Source: Actinomycetes bacterium (lineage in GTDB: Bacteria > Actinomycetota > CADDZG01 > JAHWKV01). From it: a stretch of DNA of 13,215 bases. The notes beneath the pieces are model-generated. The model was given only the letters and a program-made list of their open reading frames with translations, ran no database searches and had not been told where the DNA came from. The DNA is taken from positions 1 to 13,215 of the forward strand of contig JAJCYF010000139.1 in assembly GCA_029263035.1 (NCBI GenBank). Reading direction: 5' to 3'. The translations under genes and the position numbers were made by a program. Shown here piece by piece: positions 7,797-13,215 of this stretch; within the stretch, counting starts at the first letter, position 1; every line of letters starts with the position of its first letter.

Positions 7797-8674
7797 GTGG
7801 AACCCCGCTCGAACTGCCGATGCCGCCATCCGATCTTCGGTGGCGGGTAAGCGCGTCCAGGGACCCCGATCAGTTCGAGTCGATGGGAGTGAGTATCGCG
7901 AAGACGATCGAGATTCTGGGTGGGCTCCGGGAGTCCGGTGCGGGAATGCGTTGCCTGGATCTGGGTTGCGGGTGCGGGCGGGTGCTACGAAAGTTGGCTC
8001 CGGGCTGGCCTTTGATCGATTGGCACGGTGCGGATCCCGACGGGGAGGCGATTGCCTGGTGTCTCAAACACCTAGGGGGGCTTGCGACTTGGCACCATTC
8101 TAGCTACTGGCCGCCCTTGGACTTCCCATCCGACGCCTTCGACCTGGTGTTCGTGGTGTCGGTCTTTACTCACCTGCCGGAGGACTGGCAGCTTGCGATG
8201 CTGGCCGAGTTGGCACGAATCGTCAGACCCGACGGCCGGGTCATAATCAGCGTTTATAGCCCGACGTTGCATCGGGTGCTGCCGTCCGAGGTGCAGGGAG
8301 AGATTCGGACGCGCGGCATCCTTCACCTCTCCGATGGGGGAACAAGCGGACTGGGCACCTGCTATCAGACCTGCCTGCACACTCGCGACTACCTAAACGA
8401 GACCTGGAGCAGGTTCCTCGACATCAGGCATCATGTCGATCGCGCCTTCTTCGGAGCGCAGGACGCCGTCGTCATGGCTCCTCCAGAAGCGGGCGACCAA
8501 GTAGTCGGAGTGCGCCAGCGAACCGGAGCCCGCCCATTGAAACAGTTTCCCCCATCCGTTGCTAATGCTTCATTCGGCGGTAGTTGGGCATTGAGAGGGA
8601 AGTCGAAAGAACTTAACTTCAAGGGGTCAAGCGATGCGAAAGGGGAAATGCAAAATGACGACTGCAAGTCTTGA
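7793..8674 (+). CDS. Second class I SAM methyltransferase (target unknown)
   Basis: A 293-residue class I methyltransferase of the Methyltransf_11/25 type. Motif I is MRCLDLGCGCGRVLRKL (52-68), the SAM-ribose acidic residue is in GADPD (79-83), FDLVFVVSVFTHLPEDW occupies motif-IV territory (116-132), and VRPDGRVIISVY (144-155) is the usual post-motif strand. It is unrelated to the PRMT-like gene upstream. It belongs to the operon because its GTG start overlaps the protease stop as GTGA. Candidate targets are the Tyr11 hydroxyl, the N-terminal 2-oxo or hydroxy acyl group, or His12; none is shown by the sequence. Residues beyond about 235 form a low-complexity tail in AT-richer DNA that overlaps the precursor promoter, ribosome binding site and start. 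The folded enzyme probably ends before it. Confidence 0.8.
   Translation: MSGTPLELPMPPSDLRWRVSASRDPDQFESMGVSIAKTIEILGGLRESGAGMRCLDLGCGCGRVLRKLAPGWPLIDWHGADPDGEAIAWCLKHLGGLATWHHSSYWPPLDFPSDAFDLVFVVSVFTHLPEDWQLAMLAELARIVRPDGRVIISVYSPTLHRVLPSEVQGEIRTRGILHLSDGGTSGLGTCYQTCLHTRDYLNETWSRFLDIRHHVDRAFFGAQDAVVMAPPEAGDQVVGVRQRTGARPLKQFPPSVANASFGGSWALRGKSKELNFKGSSDAKGEMQNDDCKS
8591..8619 (+). promoter_or_regulatory. Putative sigma70-type promoter for the precursor gene
   Basis: TTGAGA at 8591-8596 (five of six to the -35 consensus) is followed by a 17-base spacer and TAACTT at 8614-8619 (TANNNT). It lies inside the tail of the second methyltransferase gene. Transcription starting near 8626 would give a short leader with AAAGGGG at 8639-8645, nine bases before ATG 8655. 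This would allow the precursor to be made in excess over the enzymes. It is a visual match only. Confidence 0.4.
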
Positions 8675-8843
8675 CAAGGTAGGAATTGGCGACACCAAGG
8701 TGGACTGTTCGTTCGAAGAACTGGCCGGCATGAGTTCCGAGGAGCTTCAGCGGTTCCTGGAGGAGAAGGCCGGGATGTCTCCGGACGAAGGGGCACAGGG
8801 AACCCTCGTTTCAATCCTGGTCTCTATCGGCTACCACTGCTAG
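8655..8843 (+). CDS. tvaA: Thioamitide precursor peptide (leader + core TLVSILVSIGYHC)
   Basis: A 62-residue peptide. The first 49 residues form an acidic leader with a predicted amphipathic helix (SFEELAGMSSEELQRFLEEK, 19-38) followed by AGMSPDEGAQG. The last 13, TLVSILVSIGYHC, align residue for residue with the thioviridamide core SVMAAAATVAFHC, with the C-terminal His-Cys identical and aromatic 11 conserved as Tyr. By analogy Ser8 and decarboxylated Cys13 form the AviCys ring. Thr1 becomes Dhb and then 2-oxobutyryl after leader removal, His12 is methylated, and backbone amides in the N-terminal half become thioamides. The start is ATG 8655 with GGGG at 8642-8645. An in-frame ATG at 8634 with AAGGGG upstream would add seven basic residues (MRKGKCK). 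The gene overlaps the end of the second methyltransferase in another frame. Confidence 0.88.
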   Translation: MTTASLDKVGIGDTKVDCSFEELAGMSSEELQRFLEEKAGMSPDEGAQGTLVSILVSIGYHC

Positions 8844-8871
8844 GTCGGCGGTCCTGCTGATCGATGTAGTT

Positions 8872-8906
8872 GAGCGTCGGGGCGTCGGCCGTTGCGGTTG
8901 ACGCTC
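8872..8906 (+). terminator. Possible weak hairpin (attenuator or processing site) between precursor and ABC exporter
   Basis: GAGCGTC at 8872-8878 is perfectly complementary to GACGCTC at 8900-8906, with a 21-base GC-rich loop that may pair further. No T-run follows, so it is at best a partial terminator or a mRNA-stabilising stem that would separate precursor level from exporter level. If translation started at TTG 8870 it would lie inside the ATPase gene. Confidence 0.25.
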
Positions 8907-8929
8907 CTCGACGCGCGTTTGGGCCGTCG

Positions 8930-9853
8930 ATGATGGCGACCTCTGGACCGCCAGAGCTCACAGCGGACGCCATAGTCGTTGATGGGATCACCAAGCGATT
9001 TGGTTCCCAGTTCGCCGTGGATGGCCTCAGCTTTACGGTCAAGCGCGGTCAGATTGCCGCCTTCCTGGGCCGGAACGGTGCGGGGAAGACGACGACCCTT
9101 AGAATGCTTGTGGGCCTTACTAGACCTAGCGCTGGAACGGCGCGATTCTTCCGCCGCGACTACCGATCGTTGGCCGATCCCGTCAGGCTCGTCGGGACGG
9201 TTCTCGAGGCGGGGTTTCATCCTGCCCGCACGGCATCCGATCACCTTCGGATACTTGCTCTGGCCGCTGGTCTGCCCCGCAACCGGGTGAGTGAGACCCT
9301 TGAGATCGTCGGTCTCACAGAAGTTGGAGATCGACGAGTTGGAGAGTTCTCTTTTGGAATGAGGCAGCGCCTGAACTTCGCAGCAGCCCTCCTGGGCCAA
9401 CCCGAGGTGCTCGTTCTGGACGAGCCGGCCAACGGACTGGATCCCCAGGGTATACGCTGGCTGCGCCGGTCACTCGAAGCCTTTGCGGACGCCGGCGGCA
9501 CTGTCCTGCTCTCAAGTCATCTCCTGTCCGAAGTGGCGCTGGTGGCTGACGTCGCGGTGATCATTGATCGGGGGCGCCTCGTCTACTCCGGACCTCTGAA
9601 GTCCCTAGGCCGAGCCACCCCCGATGTCCGGGTTCGAACGGCCTGCAACGAGTCCTTCTGCCGGATCCTGGTCTCGGAAGGTTTGGAGGCAAACCTGTCG
9701 TCCGAGGGATCCATCCGGGTCGCCAACGCAAGCGCCGAGCAGGTGGGACAGGTGTCCGCCGCTCACGGGATCGTGATCCACGAGCTCGGAGTCTGTCCCG
9801 CCGTCCTCGAGGATGTCTTCCTGTCCCTGACCTCGGGGCGCGGCGATGTCTAG
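8930..9853 (+). CDS. ABC transporter ATP-binding protein (product export/self-protection)
   Basis: An ATPase of 307 residues from ATG 8930. Landmarks are Walker A GRNGAGKTTT (48-57), the signature FSFGMRQRL (140-148), Walker B VLVLDEPANGLDPQG (160-174) and the switch histidine H197 in LLSSHLLSE. The Q-loop position reads VLEAGFHPARTA, with Glu as in the BcrA/NatA-type exporters that pair with a separate permease. A C-terminal region of about 90 residues follows the nucleotide-binding core. It most likely energises export of the mature peptide or immunity. The start is uncertain: ATG 8933 is adjacent, and TTG 8870 would add 20 residues with little family resemblance. The last eight bases overlap the permease start, so the two are coupled. 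Confidence 0.85.
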   Translation: MMATSGPPELTADAIVVDGITKRFGSQFAVDGLSFTVKRGQIAAFLGRNGAGKTTTLRMLVGLTRPSAGTARFFRRDYRSLADPVRLVGTVLEAGFHPARTASDHLRILALAAGLPRNRVSETLEIVGLTEVGDRRVGEFSFGMRQRLNFAAALLGQPEVLVLDEPANGLDPQGIRWLRRSLEAFADAGGTVLLSSHLLSEVALVADVAVIIDRGRLVYSGPLKSLGRATPDVRVRTACNESFCRILVSEGLEANLSSEGSIRVANASAEQVGQVSAAHGIVIHELGVCPAVLEDVFLSLTSGRGDV

Positions 9854-10604
9854 GCATTTGCGGCTGGTCCGGGCGGAGATTCTCAAGCTGACCACCACCA
9901 GGACGTTCCTGGCGTTGGTTGCTCTGGCGGTCGGCTTGTCCTCACTGTTTGCGGGGATCACTGCGGCCATCGCTGGGAGCAGTGGGACTTTCGGGCTTGA
10001 AACCTCTCAGGGGGTCAAGAACGTACTAGGTGCATCTTCGGCGGGCGCGAATCTAGCGCTGATTCTCGGGATCGTGGTGGTTGCCGGCGAGCGTAGGCAT
10101 GGCCTCTCAGAGTTGACCTATCTGGCCTGCCCCAACCCAACTCTTACCTTGGCGGCCAAGTCAGTGGTCGTCGTCCTCGGTGGGGTGGTGTTTTCGCTGG
10201 CCGCATCCGCAGCCAGCTTGGCGGTGGCGTACGTGAGTCTGCTCATTAAGGGATCTCCGGGTTCGGAGCTCATTGCCGACGGGGTTCGGGTGGCGACGGG
10301 TTTGACTATCGCGGCAGGAATGTTTGGTCTCATCGGCGTCAGTATCGGCGCGATTGCCAAGGGCCCAGTGCAGGCGATAGCGGTCGCGTCTGTCTGGCTA
10401 TTCGCAGTCGAGGGTCCGCTCATTGGCTTGCTGCCCTCCGCTGGCAGGTGGCTGCCGGGGGGTTTGAGCGCTGCGTTGATGGGTTGGTCCACCATAGAGG
10501 GCGATTTGCTGTCGTGGCGGACGGCCCTATTGTTGTTGAGTTCTTACTGCCTTGCGCTGCTGGTGGTAGGTGTCTCGGTCACGGCACGCCGAGATCCGAT
10601 CTAG
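9846..10604 (+). CDS. ABC-2 type transporter permease
   Basis: A 252-residue integral membrane protein with about six hydrophobic helices, near residues 20-43, 60-78, 104-131, 148-170, 176-197 and 228-247. The N-terminus LRLVRAEILKLTTTRTF is typical of ABC-2 permeases of the BcrB/NatB type, in which a positively charged amphipathic segment precedes the first helix. Its ATG lies eight bases inside the ATPase gene, so the two should form one heteromeric exporter. Substrate assignment to the thioamitide rests on position only. Confidence 0.82.
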   Translation: MSRHLRLVRAEILKLTTTRTFLALVALAVGLSSLFAGITAAIAGSSGTFGLETSQGVKNVLGASSAGANLALILGIVVVAGERRHGLSELTYLACPNPTLTLAAKSVVVVLGGVVFSLAASAASLAVAYVSLLIKGSPGSELIADGVRVATGLTIAAGMFGLIGVSIGAIAKGPVQAIAVASVWLFAVEGPLIGLLPSAGRWLPGGLSAALMGWSTIEGDLLSWRTALLLLSSYCLALLVVGVSVTARRDPI

Positions 10605-10652
10605 TACCGTGCATGTGGTCAGGATGCCGGAGCCGTCGGAGAGACTAAGAGC

Positions 10653-11567
10653 ATGAGCCGGTTCCGCCGGCTGATCAGGTGGGGGCTGCCGATCCTGTTG
10701 GTCGGAGAGTTGATCCTGTTCATCGGCGGCGGGGGTATTAACCCGAAGGTAGCGGCCGCGGCAGTTGTGTCACTGGAGCTTGTCCTTGTCCTGTTCGTAG
10801 GCTCCGAATTTGCCGTCCTGCGCCGGTCCTTCAAGGCGGCCCGTGCCAACGGCTTGGACTCGCTGGCAAGCCTGAAGATGGCGCTGGAGGAAGTGCTGCC
10901 CCGGCCTATCGCCTCGGTTGTACTCCTCGACGTCGCCACCTGGTATGCACTCTGGCAGCGGATCCGGGGGCGCAGGGATGTCGGCGTTGACGCCGTGGCG
11001 ATCCCGTACGGAAGCGATCTCCGCCCGTTTGTGCTGGTGACCGTTGGGCTGGGCGTTGTCGAGCTGGTGGTCGTTCACCTCCTGGTTCCGTGGCCTCCGG
11101 CCCGGTGGGCGCTGCTGGTCCTCGGGGTGATCAGCCTCTTGTGGATCTTCGGATTCTTGGCCTCGCTCCGGGTGATGCCCCACACGATTGACTCTCGCAA
11201 CCTTCGACTGCGGTTCGCCGGATTCACCGACATAATGATCCCGACCGAACTCATTGACAAGGCGCAGGTGCGCAACATTGCCAAGGGGCATAAGCGCACT
11301 GTCGCGGTCGCGGATGGGGTGCTGACGATCGAAGTCGCCGGCGGGTCCAACATTGCCGTCTCGTTGCGTGAACCGTTCGAGGTCCAGCTACCGGCGTGGC
11401 CCTGGTCCAAGCCCGAGCCGCCTCAACCGGTACACGAGGTTCGGTTTGTGGCAGACGACCCGAAGATGGCAGTGGAGGCTCTTGGTCAACGGCGAAATGT
11501 CGGAAGTCAAGTCGAGCCAAGCGACCCCCTGGACTCAGAGCACGACGACAGGCCTTGGCGCGCCTAA
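10653..11567 (+). CDS. Uncharacterised membrane protein with four predicted helices and a soluble C-terminal domain
   Basis: I do not recognise this 304-residue protein. Two hydrophobic helices lie near the N-terminus (about 10-29 and 34-52) and two near 130-148 and 151-171. Between them is a loop rich in Arg and Lys that contains a conserved-looking GLDSLASLKMALEEVLPRP. Residues 175-250 look like a beta-rich, PH-like soluble domain (HTIDSRNLRLRFAGF onward). The tail is acidic and probably disordered. The gene lies 48 bases after the permease, with GGAGAG ten bases before its ATG, and could be cotranscribed with the exporter. It is not a usual thioamitide gene, so it may be an immunity factor, an accessory export factor or an unrelated neighbour. 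Its TAA overlaps the TAG of the convergent regulator gene in CTAA. Confidence 0.6.
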   Translation: MSRFRRLIRWGLPILLVGELILFIGGGGINPKVAAAAVVSLELVLVLFVGSEFAVLRRSFKAARANGLDSLASLKMALEEVLPRPIASVVLLDVATWYALWQRIRGRRDVGVDAVAIPYGSDLRPFVLVTVGLGVVELVVVHLLVPWPPARWALLVLGVISLLWIFGFLASLRVMPHTIDSRNLRLRFAGFTDIMIPTELIDKAQVRNIAKGHKRTVAVADGVLTIEVAGGSNIAVSLREPFEVQLPAWPWSKPEPPQPVHEVRFVADDPKMAVEALGQRRNVGSQVEPSDPLDSEHDDRPWRA

Positions 11568-12193
11568 CGCAGCGAGAATCCTGGTAACGGGGCCGTTTGG
11601 GATGGGTGAATTGATGCCTCAGGTATCCCGACTAGCAGCATGTTGCAGTACCGCTCAGCGAAGGTTCGACTGCTCCACGGATTTTCGGACTCCAGCCACC
11701 AGACAATCATTCCCTGCAACGCATGCACTGCGAACGAGGCGTTGGATTCGATCGTCAGGGGGCATAACTCGCCCCCACCAAGTTGAATCATGCTGGTACG
11801 CGCGCCATCGAGCCAGTAGTCGCGCAGCCAATGCTGAAACCACGGGCTCCCCCGACGTCCCAGCAACGCTCTGTAGAACTGATCATGACTGGCAATGTAA
11901 TCAAGGGTTGATTCCAAGCCGTCGAGACTGAACGAACGATCGGACACGGCGCCATTGCCCCAGGGGAGGCCTTCCAGCTTCCACGAACATGTTCCGGAGG
12001 TGAACTTGGAGGTCAACATCGCGTACTTGTCGCAGTAGTGACGGTAGAAGGTTGCGCGATTGATGTCTGCGTAGCCAGCAAGATCGACCACCGTCAGCGA
12101 GTCGAACCCCTTTTTCAGGGTCAACTCTATTAATGCCGCATCAAGTAACCGCTTAGTCTTCAGCGGCCGACGGTCGATGTGATCGTTAGGCAA
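11564..12193 (-). CDS. TetR-family transcriptional regulator
   Basis: A 209-residue regulator. The N-terminal helix-turn-helix is typical of TetR: TKRLLDAALIELTLKKGFDSLTVVDLAGYADINRATFYRHYCDKYAML, spanning roughly residues 13-60. The C-terminal ligand-binding half is divergent, with Trp-rich stretches (SWKLEGLPW, MIVWWLESENPW). The only usable start in this frame is TTG at 12193, because an in-frame TAA lies six codons upstream. GGGGG sits about four bases before it. It is transcribed against the biosynthetic operon. Regulation of the cluster or exporter, possibly with a peptide-like or lipophilic ligand, is inferred from position. A nearby palindrome (12225-12241) suggests autoregulation. 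Confidence 0.85.
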   Translation of the reverse strand: MPNDHIDRRPLKTKRLLDAALIELTLKKGFDSLTVVDLAGYADINRATFYRHYCDKYAMLTSKFTSGTCSWKLEGLPWGNGAVSDRSFSLDGLESTLDYIASHDQFYRALLGRRGSPWFQHWLRDYWLDGARTSMIQLGGGELCPLTIESNASFAVHALQGMIVWWLESENPWSSRTFAERYCNMLLVGIPEASIHPSQTAPLPGFSLR

Positions 12194-12632
12194 TACACCC
12201 CCAACTAGTTATCGCAGTGTACCGTGGCCGTGTTTAGGCCAAATCTGACCTGCGAGCGAGCTAGGTGCGAGGTGCATTAGAGGTGGAATAAAGGCTGCAA
12301 TGCGTGCCCCCGCACCGCTTGAGTGTCACGTAAAACATGGCTCGTTGTCAACGCCAACGCCTAACATTTAACATAAGTTCATGAATCACTGGTTCAGCGC
12401 CGCTAGACCTAGACGAAGACCTGATGTCCCGCCTTCCGTGGCACCCGCAAGGGTAGGAACACGATCGCCACGCGGGCGGCATCCTCTACGTGCCCTCCAA
12501 CCTGACCCCTCGGAGGATCGGTAGAGCTTCGGATTGCGGATGTGTCAGTAGTTCCCAGGTCATTGTATGGCGCGTATTTTGGGAGAATCTTCGAAAGCAT
12601 GCCTTGTGAGCGTGAAGCAAGCACTGCTGTAG
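12194..12632. other. Intergenic region between the TetR gene and dnaE2
   Basis: About 440 bases without a convincing gene. The TetR-proximal part is AT-richer and holds candidate regulatory sites. The dnaE2-proximal part (12409-12540) has one open minus-strand stretch ending at 12409 (VEDAARVAIVFLPLRVPRK...). This is the tail of a frame that is a shadow of dnaE2 further right, and I cannot tie it to any family. No tRNA or integrase remnant is visible. Confidence 0.5.
12216..12241 (-). promoter_or_regulatory. Candidate TetR promoter -10 with overlapping palindromic operator
   Basis: On the minus strand TACACT (12216-12221) is a reasonable -10 about 23 bases before the TTG start. Immediately upstream, where the spacer to the -35 would be, lies the perfect inverted repeat TGGCC-N7-GGCCA (12225-12241), a size and place typical of TetR autoregulatory operators. 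No convincing -35 is seen. A second short palindrome, CGTTGTCAACG (12343-12353), overlaps a minus-strand TTGACA. Confidence 0.35.
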
Positions 12633-13215
12633 CTACCGAAAATCCCTGGCCTTCAGAGCTGAAGCCATCGTCAGGCTCAGCGGCTCGATCTTGGATGCCA
12701 GCAGGTTCACCACCCCGTCGTAGCGCTCCAGGCGTCCGGTTACCAGTAAGGCCTTCGAATTCGTCGCCACCCGCTTGTAGCGGGCCCACACCTGCTTTTG
12801 GCAGATCACGTTGATCAGGCCGGTTTCGTCCTCCAGGCTGACGAAGATCGTGCCCCCGGCGGTCGCCGGCTTCTGCCGGTGGGTCACCACGCCGCCCACC
12901 TTTACCGTCCGGTTCGGCGTGGCCGTCTCCAGGTCCTTGGCCGACAGCACGCCCTTGTCCTTCAGCGCCGGCCGGACGAACTCCACCGGGGAGCTGTCCG
13001 GCGACAGGCTGGTGGACCAGAAGTCGGCCGATGCCTGCTCGATGGCGGTCATACCCGGCAGCTGCGGCGAATCGGCCCCGGTCACGACGTTGGCCAATTG
13101 GTTCTTCTTGGACCGGGCCACCACCCCGGCCGCCCAAAGCGCCTCCCGGCGGGTCAGGCCGAAGCAGTCGAACGCCCCGGCGGCGGCCAGCGCCTCCATC
13201 TGCGGGACCTTCAGG
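12633..13215 (-). CDS. dnaE2: Error-prone DNA polymerase DnaE2, C-terminal part (runs off the right edge)
   Basis: The frame enters from the right edge and ends at TAG (12633-12635). About 194 residues are visible. They read as the C-terminal region of actinobacterial DnaE2: LKVPQMEALAAAGAFDCFGLTRR with REALWAAG at the helix-hairpin-helix part, then SLSPDSSPVEFVRP, then an OB-fold nucleic-acid-binding domain (TVKVGGVVTHRQKPATAGGT, FVSLEDETGLINVIC), and the characteristic ending ARDFR. DnaE2 is the damage-inducible mutagenic polymerase that works with ImuA/ImuB in actinobacteria. It is housekeeping or SOS machinery, not part of the biosynthesis. The segment encoding FDCFGLTR (13150-13172) is repeated in diverged form at the left edge of the window. 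Confidence 0.9.
   Translation of the reverse strand, partial: LKVPQMEALAAAGAFDCFGLTRREALWAAGVVARSKKNQLANVVTGADSPQLPGMTAIEQASADFWSTSLSPDSSPVEFVRPALKDKGVLSAKDLETATPNRTVKVGGVVTHRQKPATAGGTIFVSLEDETGLINVICQKQVWARYKRVATNSKALLVTGRLERYDGVVNLLASKIEPLSLTMASALKARDFR
13150..13172. repeat. Direct repeat copy of positions 1-23 (candidate att site in dnaE2)
   Basis: CGGGTCA, two mismatches, then the 14-base identical core CCGAAGCAGTCGAA (13159-13172) match positions 1-23 in the same orientation. Both copies read FDCFGLTR on the minus strand. An identical core with diverged flanks at both ends of a gene cluster is what site-specific or homologous integration into dnaE2 would leave. No integrase is present in the window, so the element boundary is not proven. 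Confidence 0.45.

Noticed and set aside
259..8843. Class V lanthipeptide cluster (kinase plus HopA1-like protein)
   Set aside because: The YcaO-TfuA pair, the C1 protease and a precursor ending in YHC with the spacing of thioviridamide fit a thioamitide better.
8870..8929. TTG start giving a longer ABC ATPase
   Set aside because: The extra 20 residues are Ala/Val/Arg-rich without family resemblance, and a stem-loop occupies the region; ATG 8930 is preferred, but without strong ribosome-binding support.
12409..13137. 242-codon minus-strand ORF over dnaE2
   Set aside because: Over most of its length it is a Gly/Arg-rich shadow of dnaE2. Only its last 35 or so codons lie outside, and I could not link them to a protein family.
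1..13215. CRISPR arrays, tRNA, rRNA or IS elements
   Set aside because: No repeated spacer structure, cloverleaf-like sequence, or transposase or integrase coding was recognised on either strand.

Overview
The window carries a compact, strongly actinobacterial-looking biosynthetic gene cluster for a thioamitide, the thioviridamide family of ribosomal peptides (RiPPs). The DNA is GC-rich, most genes start with GTG, TTG or ATG inside ATGA/GTGA/TGATG stop-start overlaps, and the right edge encodes the C-terminus of an actinobacterial-type DnaE2. I cannot name the genus.

Layout. Positions 1-258 hold no gene, but the first 23 bases repeat a piece of dnaE2. From 259 to 8674 nine plus-strand genes run head to tail with almost no spacing: an intact APH-type phosphotransferase, a HopA1-like lyase, a second phosphotransferase-like protein that has lost its catalytic residues, an HFCD cysteine decarboxylase, a PRMT-like methyltransferase, a YcaO, a TfuA, a papain-like protease and a second class I methyltransferase. 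The order matches tvaC-D-E-F-G-H-I-(J missing)-K of thioviridamide as I recall it. The precursor gene (8655-8843) comes last, not first. It encodes a 62-residue peptide ending in TLVSILVSIGYHC, which aligns without gaps to the thioviridamide core SVMAAAATVAFHC. It is followed by an ABC exporter (ATPase plus six-helix permease), an unknown four-helix membrane protein, and on the minus strand a TetR-family regulator and the 3' end of dnaE2.

How it would work (inference from the family). The intact kinase phosphorylates Ser/Thr of the core and the HopA1-like protein eliminates phosphate to give dehydro residues. The flavoprotein decarboxylates the C-terminal Cys13 to a thioenol, which closes on Dha8 to give an AviCys ring spanning residues 8-13. 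YcaO and TfuA replace backbone amides with thioamides. The PRMT-like enzyme would N-methylate His12, the papain-like protease would remove the leader, and the ABC pair would export the product. The second methyltransferase has no assigned target.

What is new. The core sequence differs from the thioviridamide core in ways that predict a different product: Thr1, an extra Ser4, bulky Leu/Ile/Val in the tail, Ser8 giving AviCys, and Tyr11. No histidine hydroxylase (tvaJ) is present. One kinase is a pseudokinase, and the decarboxylase has a changed substrate-clamp motif. The whole region is bracketed by two diverged copies of a short dnaE2 segment, as if the cluster sat in an element integrated at dnaE2.
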